A stretch of DNA of 64,000 nt from assembly GCF_001278035.1 (NCBI RefSeq), contig NZ_CP009452.1, positions 3,195,501-3,259,500 of the forward strand. Direction: 5' to 3'. The translations under genes were made by a program, and so were the position numbers. This stretch comes from Sphingopyxis sp. 113P3. Lineage in GTDB: Bacteria > Pseudomonadota > Alphaproteobacteria > Sphingomonadales > Sphingomonadaceae. Shown here in pieces: positions 9,929-17,982 of the stretch. Below the pieces are notes generated by a model. It saw nothing but the letters and a program-made list of their open reading frames with translations. It searched no databases and was not told the DNA's origin. How positions within the stretch are numbered: position 1 is the stretch's first letter; every line of letters starts with the position of its first letter.

Positions 9929-10504
9929 TCACCCTGTCCAGGCGAGCACCATCTCATAGGCAAAGGCGCAAAAGGTCAGCGTCAGGCCGACGACGAACAG
10001 CCGGTATGCATGGGCAAGATAGCGGTATTTGTGCCGCGCAAGGATGATGCCATTTTGATACGCGTCGCGAAGCATGCTCTCGTAAAGATCCTCCTCGGAC
10101 CGCATCCGCGCCTTGACCGCTGCGATGAATTCATCCTCTTCCATCCCGGCAAAGCGGCCGAAAAAGAGAATGTTGCTGTGATCCTTGCCGTCCCTCACGA
10201 GGGCTGGCGGAGCGCGGCCGACGCGCGGCAGGACTGCGGAGACTGCGAGCAGCGCCGAAAGGAAGGAAAAGGTCGCAAGGATCGTCAGCGGCATCGCGAA
10301 AGCCCCCGCGCCGGCGCGCGCCTGGCCGACCGCAAGGGTGAAGACAACGAAGGTCGCGCCCATCAGGATCGACGCCTTCTGGTCGGCCATCTGCGACAGT
10401 TGCATCGTCAATTGCTGGCTGGTTCGCGCAAGATGCACTGCGTTGGGCGGAAATGGGCCCGCCCCCGGTGGCGGTGCCGCGCTATCCTTCGCCTTGTCGT
10501 CCAT
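9929..10504 (-). CDS. DUF5706 / Pycsar-effector-like membrane protein (orphan)
   Basis: The 191-residue protein has a proline-rich N terminus and a conserved QMADQKASILMG helix leading into the first membrane segment. A second segment follows at about residues 70-90, then a soluble part containing NILFFGRFAGMEEDEF, and a C-terminal membrane segment. This layout and the ADQKASIL and FFGRF motifs match the DUF5706 (PycTM) family. Some members are cyclic-nucleotide-triggered effectors of the Pycsar phage defence system. No nucleotide cyclase is adjacent, so defence is not supported here. It is divergent from the acyl carrier protein of the sphingolipid genes, with about 150 bp between starts, and may have a membrane role linked to them. 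Confidence 0.75.
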   Translation of the reverse strand: MDDKAKDSAAPPPGAGPFPPNAVHLARTSQQLTMQLSQMADQKASILMGATFVVFTLAVGQARAGAGAFAMPLTILATFSFLSALLAVSAVLPRVGRAPPALVRDGKDHSNILFFGRFAGMEEDEFIAAVKARMRSEEDLYESMLRDAYQNGIILARHKYRYLAHAYRLFVVGLTLTFCAFAYEMVLAWTG

Positions 10505-10654
10505 CGGTCATCCCCTGTCCCGACCCGGCCCAGCACTGGCATGTTCGACGCATATCGGCAAGATGCTGCCCGATTGCCGCCGCAATCGCTTGCCAAGCGG
10601 AGGCAAGCGCGGCATTCCCGCGCGCAAACTTCACCATTTTCGGGACGCACCCCC

Positions 10655-10891
10655 ATGAGCACCGCCCTTACCGACCAGATCTACGGCCTCATCGAGCCTT
10701 TCAACAAGAAGGGTGTCGAGCTGACCGACGCCACCACCTTTGCCGGCGACCTCGAGTGGGACAGCCTCACGGTGATGGATTTCGTCGCCGAGGTCGAAGA
10801 CACGTTCGACATCATCATCAGCATGAACCAGCAGGCCGAGATCGAGAATGTCGGCCAGCTCGTCGCCGCGGTGGAAAAGCTGCAGGGCTGA
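10655..10891 (+). CDS. Acyl carrier protein dedicated to sphingolipid synthesis
   Basis: This 78-residue type II acyl carrier protein has the phosphopantetheine attachment motif EWDSLTVMDF, with Ser37 as the expected attachment residue. The much longer frame around it is an artefact; the ATG at 10655 gives a normal carrier-protein length. It sits 59 bp upstream of serine palmitoyltransferase. In sphingomonads and Caulobacter an unusual carrier protein next to that enzyme is known, and it likely presents the acyl thioester to it. The sequence is acidic, as the family requires. Confidence 0.9.
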   Translation: MSTALTDQIYGLIEPFNKKGVELTDATTFAGDLEWDSLTVMDFVAEVEDTFDIIISMNQQAEIENVGQLVAAVEKLQG

Positions 10892-10950
10892 TCCTCTCTT
10901 CACCGCTCGCGTTGCACCAGCGGCGGGGCGAGCGGCCCTTGGACATCGAT

Positions 10951-12153
10951 ATGACCGACCTTTTTTCCAAATTCGATCCGCTGATCCAGCAGCGCGCGGA
11001 CCTGCTCGCGACGGGCGTTACCGACCCCTTCAGCCTGGTGATGGAAAAGGTGCTCTCGCCCACCGTCGCGATCTGCAACGGGCGCGAGACCATCCTGCTT
11101 GGCACCTATAATTATATGGGCATGACGTTCGACGAGGACGTGATTGCGGCGGGCAAGGATGCGCTCGACAAGTTCGGCAGCGGCACCACCGGCAGCCGCG
11201 TGCTGAACGGCACCTATCAAGGCCACCGCGAGGTCGAAGAGGCGCTCAGGGACTTCTACGCCATGGATCATGCCATGGTCTTTTCGACCGGATATCAGGC
11301 GAACCTCGGCATCATCTCGACCATCGCGGGCAAGGGCGATTATGTCATCCTCGACATCGACAGCCACGCCTCCATCTATGACGGATGCAAGATGGGCGAT
11401 GCCGAAATCGTGGCCTTCCGCCACAATGATATCGAGGCCCTGGAAAAGCGCCTGAAGCGCCTGCCCGCCGAAGCCGGCAAGCTTGTCGTGCTCGAAGGCG
11501 TCTATTCGATGCTTGGCGACGTCGCCCCGCTGAAGGAAATGATCCGCATCGCCAAGGAAAATGGCGCGATGGTCCTGGTCGACGAGGCCCACTCGATGGG
11601 GTTCATCGGCGAGCATGGTCGCGGCGTCGCCGAGGCGCAGGGCGTCATCGACGATGTCGATTTCATCATCGGCACCTTTTCGAAGAGCGTCGGCACCGTC
11701 GGCGGCTTTTGCGTCTCGAACCATCCGAAGTTCGAGATCATGCGCCTCGTCTGCCGCCCCTATGTCTTCACCGCTTCGCTCCCGCCCAGCGTCGTTGCGA
11801 CCGCCGCGACGAGCATCCGCAAGCTGATGCACGGGTCGAACAAGCGCGCGCATCTGTGGGAAAATTCGAAGATGCTCCACAAGGGGCTGCGCGATCTCGG
11901 CTTCACGCTCGGCACCGCGGAGCCGCAATCGGCGATCATCGCGGTCATCATGCCCGACCTTGAGCGAGGTGCGATGATGTGGGAAGCGCTGCTCGAGGAA
12001 GGGCTTTACGTCAATCTTGCCCGTCCGCCGGCGACCCCCGCGGGCATGACGCTGCTACGCTGTTCGCTCTGCGCGGAGCATTCGAGCGATCAGGTCGGCG
12101 AGATCCTTGCCCGCTTCGAACGCGCCGGCAAGCGTACCGGGATTATCGGCTGA
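10951..12153 (+). CDS. spt: Serine palmitoyltransferase
   Basis: This PLP enzyme of the alpha-oxoamine synthase family condenses serine with a palmitoyl thioester to 3-ketodihydrosphingosine, the committed step of sphingolipid synthesis. The 400-residue product has GTYNYMG, the GTTGSRVLNGT loop, His139 stacking on PLP, the DEAHSMG motif (Asp211, His214) and TFSKSVGT with the PLP lysine Lys245. These positions are consistently 20 lower than those I recall for the 420-residue Sphingomonas paucimobilis enzyme, which supports orthology. The soluble bacterial homodimer form is expected. It is placed directly after its carrier protein. Confidence 0.93.
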   Translation: MTDLFSKFDPLIQQRADLLATGVTDPFSLVMEKVLSPTVAICNGRETILLGTYNYMGMTFDEDVIAAGKDALDKFGSGTTGSRVLNGTYQGHREVEEALRDFYAMDHAMVFSTGYQANLGIISTIAGKGDYVILDIDSHASIYDGCKMGDAEIVAFRHNDIEALEKRLKRLPAEAGKLVVLEGVYSMLGDVAPLKEMIRIAKENGAMVLVDEAHSMGFIGEHGRGVAEAQGVIDDVDFIIGTFSKSVGTVGGFCVSNHPKFEIMRLVCRPYVFTASLPPSVVATAATSIRKLMHGSNKRAHLWENSKMLHKGLRDLGFTLGTAEPQSAIIAVIMPDLERGAMMWEALLEEGLYVNLARPPATPAGMTLLRCSLCAEHSSDQVGEILARFERAGKRTGIIG

Positions 12154-12268
12154 CGCGCCTTCTCCTTTTCCGACCAGCAGCCATATTTTCGGGGCGAAGC
12201 GAAAGAGGACGCTGCTCCGGCACCCTTACCCGCTTTGCGGGACACGGGCGAAGCGGTAAGAGGGGCGC

Positions 12269-14242
12269 GTGTTCGAGAGGGATAGCGACCAGGAAAGCGA
12301 GAGCCGCCGGGAGCGTCTGCGCTTTTGGCTGACGACCGGCGTCGGGACGATCCTGACGGGGGTCGTCGCCGCGCTCGTCCTGCTGCTGATGCGCGCCAAC
12401 GACGCCTATGACCGTTCGCTCGGCTGGCAGGCGCACAGTCTTGAGGTCATTTCGCAGACCCGCTCGCTCGACGCCGCGCTCGCGCGCGCCGAGGCAGCGC
12501 TCGGCCGCTTCGCGGTCGGCCTGCAAAAGGATGACGGCCGCATCTATCAGCAGCAGTTCGGCGTCGCGATGCAGTATTTGCGCCTGCTGCAACGCAATGT
12601 GCGCGACAGCCCCGAGCAGGCCGAACTGGTGCGCCAGCTCGGCGTCGAACTCGAGCGCCGCGGGCAGCAGCTCGGCGATGCTGCGCTTAGCGCCAATTAT
12701 CGCCAGACGATCGCGGCCATCTCGAAATATAACGCAGCCGCGCACGATCCCGCGCTCGGCAGGATCAACAAGCTGCTCGCCCAGCTGATCCGCGACGAAC
12801 GGGAGCGATTGTCCGAACGCAACCGGATCGCGGCATCGGATCGGGCCAGTCTCAACCAGGCGATCCTGATGTTCTCGCTGCTCGGCGCTGCTGCCGCGAT
12901 CATTGCGATCGCGGCGACCTTCTCGCTGCTGCGCGCCGAGGGCGAACGGCGGCTCGCACGGCACGAGCAGCTTGCCGAAAGCGAGCGCGCGATGGAGCTC
13001 GAAGCCGCAGTCGAGGAACGCACTGCGGAGCTTGAGCAGGCGAACACCGCGCTGCGCGCCGAAATGTCCGAGCGCGAGACCGCCGAGGCGCAGCTGCGTC
13101 AGGCGCAGAAGATGGAGGCGGTGGGCCAGCTCACCGGCGGCATCGCCCACGACTTCAACAATATGCTGGCGGTGGTGGTCGGCGGGCTCGAACTCGCGCA
13201 GCGCTGGCTGGGCGAGGCGCCCGAGAAGGCCGAGCGCCATATTCATAACGCGCTCGACGGGGCGAACCGCGCCGCCGATCTGACACGGCGGCTCCTGACT
13301 TTCGCCCGGTCCGAGCCCGCGCGGCCCGAAATGACCGAGATCGACGCGTGCATCGCCTCCTTTGCCGAGCTGATCGCGCGGACGATCGGCGACCGCATCG
13401 CATTGACGCTCGACCTTAACGCCGAAGGGTGTGCCTGCTGGGTCGACCGGCAGCAATTCGAGAACGCGCTGCTCAATCTCGCCGTCAACGCGCGCGACGC
13501 GATGGACGGTCACGGATCGCTGACCATCCGCACGGCGCGCGGCGAGAGCGACGAGAGCGGCGAGGCGGCGTCGCTCGCGGTTCAGGTGATCGATACCGGC
13601 TGCGGCATGTCGGCCGAAGTCCTCGAACGCGTCTTCGACCCCTTTTATACGACAAAGCCCGCCGGACAGGGCACCGGCCTTGGCATGAGCCAGGTATTTG
13701 CTTTCTGCCGCCAATCGGGCGGCGAGGTGCAGATCCAGTCGTCCGAAGGCAAAGGCACAAGCGTTGCGATGCTGTTGCCGCTCGCCGAAGCAGCGATCGC
13801 AGGGGTCGAAAAGGAAAAAGGCGATGAAGCACTTTCGCGGGTCGACCCCGCCGACCGGCTGAACATTCTTGTGGTCGAGGACGATCACCGCGTCCTCGCC
13901 GCGACGGTCGATGCGGTGGGCGAGCTCGGCCACAAGGCGGTGGCCTGCAGCAATCCGCTCGAAGCCGAGGCGCTCGTCGAGAGCCACGGCGGCTTCGACC
14001 TTATCCTCTCAGACGTGCTGATGCCCGAGCTCACTGGACCCGAAATGGTCGCCCGGCTCAAACAACGCTGGCCTGCGCTATCGGTGCTGTTCGTCACGGG
14101 CTTCGCCGGCGATGCCGGCGACGATTCAAGCTTTGGCGTTCATGACGTGCTGCGCAAACCCTTCACCCTCACCGCGCTCGACCAGGCGATCCGGCGCTCG
14201 AGCCAGGCGCGCGCCGAGGAGAACCAGAGGCTCGCGAGTTGA
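12269..14242 (+). CDS. Hybrid sensor histidine kinase with C-terminal receiver domain
   Basis: The 657-residue protein starts at a GTG preceded by AAGAGGGG. Membrane helices lie at about 18-41 and 197-221 and enclose a helical periplasmic sensor of CHASE3-like size. A coiled coil follows at about 225-280. The HisKA H-box GGIAHDFNNML has phosphoacceptor His294. The N-box is NLAVNARDAMDG, with G1 DTGCGM and G2 GTGLGM. The receiver starts near 532 with ILVVEDD and Asp582 in SDVLMPELTG, and the conserved Lys is in LRKPF. It lies 115 bp after serine palmitoyltransferase on the same strand. No dedicated response regulator with an output domain is adjacent. A membrane-lipid stress sensor is a guess from context only. 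Confidence 0.9.
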   Translation: MFERDSDQESESRRERLRFWLTTGVGTILTGVVAALVLLLMRANDAYDRSLGWQAHSLEVISQTRSLDAALARAEAALGRFAVGLQKDDGRIYQQQFGVAMQYLRLLQRNVRDSPEQAELVRQLGVELERRGQQLGDAALSANYRQTIAAISKYNAAAHDPALGRINKLLAQLIRDERERLSERNRIAASDRASLNQAILMFSLLGAAAAIIAIAATFSLLRAEGERRLARHEQLAESERAMELEAAVEERTAELEQANTALRAEMSERETAEAQLRQAQKMEAVGQLTGGIAHDFNNMLAVVVGGLELAQRWLGEAPEKAERHIHNALDGANRAADLTRRLLTFARSEPARPEMTEIDACIASFAELIARTIGDRIALTLDLNAEGCACWVDRQQFENALLNLAVNARDAMDGHGSLTIRTARGESDESGEAASLAVQVIDTGCGMSAEVLERVFDPFYTTKPAGQGTGLGMSQVFAFCRQSGGEVQIQSSEGKGTSVAMLLPLAEAAIAGVEKEKGDEALSRVDPADRLNILVVEDDHRVLAATVDAVGELGHKAVACSNPLEAEALVESHGGFDLILSDVLMPELTGPEMVARLKQRWPALSVLFVTGFAGDAGDDSSFGVHDVLRKPFTLTALDQAIRRSSQARAEENQRLAS

Positions 14243-14286
14243 GATACGGCGCATCCCGCGCTCGGCAATTCCCCGGACCCGCCTCT

Positions 14287-15147
14287 CTACCGGATCGCAC
14301 CGCTCTTCATCAGCCGGGGCACGAGCGTCAGCGCAGCAATCAGCGGCCAGCGCCGCTGCCAGGGTTTGATCTCGATCTTTGTTCCGGCATGGCGGTTGAT
14401 CTTCCACGCGAGATAATCGATCCCGCCCGCGTAGGTGAGGCTCGCCTTGGCCAGCCGCACGATACTGAGCAGCTTGCCCTCGAAGCGCCGCCTGGTCCAG
14501 CCGCCGCTCGGCGCGTGCGCCGGAATTGCCGCGATCGCGGGGACGCTGAAGCGCCGATAGCGCTCGGCGTCGGCATCGACGACTGATTGCGCACGCGTTG
14601 CGCGCTCGGCGCGAAGCTCGACCGAATAGGTGAGTGAAAAGGCGCGGCGCCACCAGTCGAGCGCTTCCTCGTCGGCGCGCCGGCCGGCCGCAGCGAGCAA
14701 TGTCGGCGCCGCCTGCGCAACGGCCGCAACCGCGCGCGCCCCCGCGCGCTCATCCGCCGCCCACACCAGCCGCGAGGGCTGCGCAAACCGCGCCCAGACC
14801 GACACATTGCGCGTTTCCGGCCCGCTTAGCCGCGCAAAGTCGGCCTCGCTCAGCACCGCATATTTGGCGACGAGCCCGTCCGACTGGAACGGGAAGACAT
14901 TCGGCGGAATCAGCCGGTTCGCAAGCCGCATCCAGCGCTTGGGGTAGGCCTCGTCATAGCTCGAGACGATGAGGTAGAAATCGAGCATCAGTCCGTCGAG
15001 CCGGGTTTCCCGAAGACAGCTGCCATAGAAAAGCACCGCGCGCGCGCTGCCTGGAAATTGCGCCGCGATCGCTGCCGCCATCGCGGCAACGCGCGGATCG
15101 ACGGGCGTCGACAATTCGTCGCGGACAAGATCACTCAAGGCAGCCAT
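14287..15147 (-). CDS. Tam41-like nucleotidyltransferase, probable ceramide-phosphoglycerate pathway protein
   Basis: The 286-residue protein has a nucleotidyltransferase signature YGSCLRE followed twelve residues after the GS pair by DFYLIV. It then has NVFPFQSDGLVAKYAVLS, whose spacing resembles the Tam41/Mmp37 CDP-diacylglycerol synthases (GSG, DF and KYGVV motifs). I infer a cytidylyl- or nucleotidyl-transferring enzyme acting on a lipid phosphate or phosphoglycerate. It is third in a tight operon with a lipid kinase and a DUF2141 protein, facing the serine palmitoyltransferase block. From memory this triad resembles the Caulobacter cpgABC cluster for ceramide phosphoglycerate. The identification is moderate and no direct homology search was possible. 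Confidence 0.65.
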   Translation of the reverse strand: MAALSDLVRDELSTPVDPRVAAMAAAIAAQFPGSARAVLFYGSCLRETRLDGLMLDFYLIVSSYDEAYPKRWMRLANRLIPPNVFPFQSDGLVAKYAVLSEADFARLSGPETRNVSVWARFAQPSRLVWAADERAGARAVAAVAQAAPTLLAAAGRRADEEALDWWRRAFSLTYSVELRAERATRAQSVVDADAERYRRFSVPAIAAIPAHAPSGGWTRRRFEGKLLSIVRLAKASLTYAGGIDYLAWKINRHAGTKIEIKPWQRRWPLIAALTLVPRLMKSGAIR

Positions 15148-15157
15148 CGAAGCGCTC

Positions 15158-16129
15158 TCAGGCCGCGAGGCGCAGAAACGGCACCGGCTGCGTCGAGGTC
15201 AGGATGATCGGCCGACCGCCGGTCGCCTCGAAAATTTCGCCGTCGAGGATGACATTCGAGCGTTCGCCCTCGATGCGGATCTCGTCGCCCTGCTGGAAAT
15301 GGACGCCCGCCAGTTCCCGCTGGCCCAGCGTGCCGCGCCATGTTGCGCCGAGCATGCGGAACAGCGCGCCGACGCTGCTTTCGGTCGCCAGCAGCTTCAT
15401 ATGGCCGTTGGTCCCGTGCTTGTCGCTGGTGCGGATGCTGAGCAGGAGCTTTTCGAGCGTCGTGACGATCAAGAGCGAGAACTTGCCCTTGAACTCGCCC
15501 TGGCGGATCAGCGACACCGTCATCGGCTCGGGCTTGGGCGGAAGCCGTCCGCCGCCGATACCGAAGAGGATCGAGAAAAAGGCGAGCATTGCGGCGAGGA
15601 AATGCGACACGCCGTTCGGGAGCCCGAGCGGATAGATGCGGTGGCGGCAATAGAGCATCACGTCGGCCAGATAGGCGCCGCCGAGGAACATGCCGAGCAC
15701 CGGGCGCGCATCGCCGCTGTCGAGCGCAATAAGCTGGCGTTCGATGACATGATCCTCGAGCCGGCCATCGCCGACAAGTTCGACCACCCGTTCGAGCGCC
15801 TTGATCGGGTCGCCCTCGGCACCGAGATCGAGCGCGATCAGGTTGGTCTTGCCGTTGGGCAGCACCGCCACCGGGGGCGGCGAACCCCCGAAATGACCGC
15901 CCGAATAAAGCTCGGTCAGCGCCGCCTGAACGGTGCCGTCGCCGCCGTTGATGGCTATGACCCTCGGGGACACCATCGCGATGGTCCGGATCGCCTCGCC
16001 GATCTGATCGACGGCCTCGACCTCATAGTGGAATATGTCGGGGTGCGCCGCGCAATATTCGCGCACTCGGGGCAACAGCGAGCGGTTGCCCGTCGAGCGT
16101 GGATTGGAAAGGAGCGCGACGCTTGCCAC
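15158..16129 (-). CDS. Diacylglycerol/sphingoid-base kinase family lipid kinase (candidate ceramide kinase)
   Basis: This 323-residue DAGK-catalytic family protein has LLSNPRSTGN near the start, the NGGDGTVQAAL nucleotide-binding motif at about residue 60 and VLPNGKTNL, the family's GGGTGN-like variant. A second domain includes GMFLGGAYLADV and a C-terminal LDGEIFE motif. The family phosphorylates lipid hydroxyls such as diacylglycerol, sphingosine or ceramide. Its place between DUF2141 and the Tam41-like gene, next to serine palmitoyltransferase, favours ceramide as substrate. The start is a GTG 2 bp after the upstream stop. Confidence 0.8.
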   Translation of the reverse strand: MASVALLSNPRSTGNRSLLPRVREYCAAHPDIFHYEVEAVDQIGEAIRTIAMVSPRVIAINGGDGTVQAALTELYSGGHFGGSPPPVAVLPNGKTNLIALDLGAEGDPIKALERVVELVGDGRLEDHVIERQLIALDSGDARPVLGMFLGGAYLADVMLYCRHRIYPLGLPNGVSHFLAAMLAFFSILFGIGGGRLPPKPEPMTVSLIRQGEFKGKFSLLIVTTLEKLLLSIRTSDKHGTNGHMKLLATESSVGALFRMLGATWRGTLGQRELAGVHFQQGDEIRIEGERSNVILDGEIFEATGGRPIILTSTQPVPFLRLAA

Positions 16130-16131
16130 CG

Positions 16132-16641
16132 TCAGACCGGATCGAAGGACAGGCCGTTGATGTAATTCAACGTGATCGGCACGCGCTTGGTCGAGCCGCC
16201 GACCGCGAAGCTGACCTGCGCCAGCTTGGGCTTACGCTTGAAGATGAAGTCGCTGAGCTTCATGTCGGGGTTGCCCGAAAGGCCGCCGCCGTCGCTCTTG
16301 TCCGACTTGCCATTGCCATTGATGTCGTGACGGACCGAAACGACATAATTGCCCGGGCCCTTCACCGGCACGCAGACCTGCATGGGACCGCTGCGCACGG
16401 GAACGTCGACGCGCTCCAGCCACTTGCGCTTTTCAAGATAGCTTTTGTCCGCATTGTAGATCTGCACCCGCAGCGTCCCCGTGCGCGCCTTGAATCCGCG
16501 CACGTCGACCAGCACGGCGGTCGCATTGCTGTCGCAAAGGGCGGCCGCCGGACCCAGCGTAGCGCCCTGCGCCGCGACGGGCGCCATCAGCGCCCCTGCG
16601 GTGCCGGCGGCGAGTATCCCGGCGAGAAACATTTTCGACAT
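16132..16641 (-). CDS. DUF2141 domain secreted protein of the sphingolipid cassette
   Basis: The 169-residue protein has a signal peptide (MSKMFLAGILAAGTAGALMA, cleavage near VAAQG). The DUF2141 fold carries VDVRGFKARTGTLRVQIYN, a Cys pair (one near residue 36, one in MQVCVPVKG), and a HDINGNGKSDKS loop that looks calcium-binding. The product is periplasmic or exported. The start at 16641 was chosen for the signal peptide; an ATG three codons later is equally plausible. It is the first gene of the operon that continues into the lipid kinase after 2 bp. The proposed role is in ceramide-phosphoglycerate synthesis or presentation, by analogy with the Caulobacter cluster. Confidence 0.75.
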   Translation of the reverse strand: MSKMFLAGILAAGTAGALMAPVAAQGATLGPAAALCDSNATAVLVDVRGFKARTGTLRVQIYNADKSYLEKRKWLERVDVPVRSGPMQVCVPVKGPGNYVVSVRHDINGNGKSDKSDGGGLSGNPDMKLSDFIFKRKPKLAQVSFAVGGSTKRVPITLNYINGLSFDPV

Positions 16642-16773
16642 GACCTCAATACCTCCAGAGGTTATAGCCACGCCAGCCGTGCGAAAGCGCGCGCCGACAT
16701 GGGTCCCTGTCGCCCTTGACTCGGCATATCGGAAACATTTGCGGCCAAATCATGGTGATGGGGCGACGAAAGC

Positions 16774-17982
16774 TTGAACAAGATACCCGCCATCGACCGC
16801 TATATCGCGCGGCTCATCTTCTTTCCCATGCTCGGCACGCTCGTCCTCTCGGCGATGCTGCTGGTCCTCGAGAAGATGCTGCGCCTTTTTGATTTCGTCG
16901 CGACCGAGGGCGGCCCCGTCAGCGTCGTGTGGCGGATGCTTGCCAATCTGATCCCTGAATATCTCTCGCTCGGCATTCCGATCGGGCTGATGCTCGGCAT
17001 TCTCCTCGCCTTCCGCCGCCTCGCGACATCGAGCGAACTCGACGTTCTGCGCGGTGTCGGCATGAGCTTCGGGCGGTTGATGCGTGTCCCTTATGCCTTC
17101 GCCTTCGCGCTTGCGCTCCTCAACCTGGCGATCGTCGGCTTCATCCAGCCCTACGCGCGCTATGCCTATGAAGGACTTCAGTTCGAACTGCGCTCGGGCG
17201 CCCTTGGCGCCTCGATCAAGGTCGGCGAATTCACCAAGCTCGGCAGCCGGATGACGCTGCGCATCGAGGAAAGCTACAACGACGGGCGATCTCTGCGCGG
17301 CATTTTCGTGCGCGGGGAGAACAAGGACGGACAGTCGGTTTCGGCAACCGCGGCCGAGGGCCAGTTCCTCGCCACCGACGATCCCAACACGATCATCCTG
17401 AGGCTCACCAGCGGCGTGCTGATCCACGAATCGCCCAAATTTTCCGTGCCGCGCGTCCTGACCTTCGACAACCACGACCTGCCGATCCCGCTCCCCAAGA
17501 TCGAGGCGTTCCGCACCCGCGGCGGCGCTGACAGGGAGCTCACGATTCCCGAGCTCTTCGTTGTCGGCAAGGACAAGACCGAGCCTTTGACAACGCGGCT
17601 CGAATCGCGCGCAAACTTCCATTTCCGCATCGTCGAGGTCGCCTCGATGTTCCTCATTCCGTTGCTTGCGATCGCGCTCGCCATTCCGCCCAAGCGATCG
17701 ACCTCGTCGCTCGGCGTATTCCTCTCGATCGTGATTCTCGTGACCCAGCACAAGATCAACCAATATGCCGAGGATCTCGGCGCGCGCGGCACCGTCGACC
17801 CGTTGCTCGCGCTTTGGGTTCCCTATCTGCTTTTCGCCGCGCTTGCCTTCTGGATGTATTACACGCTCGCGCATGTTCCGGGCGGCCAGCCGATCGGCGC
17901 GCTCGAACGCGTCGCCGCAAAGGCCGGCCAGCGGGTCAAGGCGCTGTTCCGTCTCTTCCAGCGCAAGCAGAAGCTCGCCTGA
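16774..17982 (+). CDS. lptF: LPS export ABC transporter permease LptF
   Basis: This inner-membrane permease of the LptB2FGC complex extracts lipopolysaccharide and feeds it to the periplasmic bridge. The 402-residue product has three N-terminal membrane helices, a periplasmic beta-jellyroll (about 120-270) and three C-terminal helices, as in the YjgP/YjgQ family. The conserved TSSELDVLRGVGMSFGRLM coupling region is clear. No in-frame ATG or GTG lies upstream, so the TTG at 16774 (MNKIPAIDRYIARL) is taken as start. Its stop overlaps the lptG start by one base. Confidence 0.95.
   Translation: MNKIPAIDRYIARLIFFPMLGTLVLSAMLLVLEKMLRLFDFVATEGGPVSVVWRMLANLIPEYLSLGIPIGLMLGILLAFRRLATSSELDVLRGVGMSFGRLMRVPYAFAFALALLNLAIVGFIQPYARYAYEGLQFELRSGALGASIKVGEFTKLGSRMTLRIEESYNDGRSLRGIFVRGENKDGQSVSATAAEGQFLATDDPNTIILRLTSGVLIHESPKFSVPRVLTFDNHDLPIPLPKIEAFRTRGGADRELTIPELFVVGKDKTEPLTTRLESRANFHFRIVEVASMFLIPLLAIALAIPPKRSTSSLGVFLSIVILVTQHKINQYAEDLGARGTVDPLLALWVPYLLFAALAFWMYYTLAHVPGGQPIGALERVAAKAGQRVKALFRLFQRKQKLA

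Noticed and set aside
9929..10504. Complete Pycsar anti-phage system
   Set aside because: Only an effector-like protein is present. No uridylate or cytidylate cyclase is encoded nearby, so a defence system is not supported.
12143..13987. Long minus-strand frame opposite the hybrid histidine kinase
   Set aside because: The plus strand has all kinase motifs in order; the antisense product looks random.
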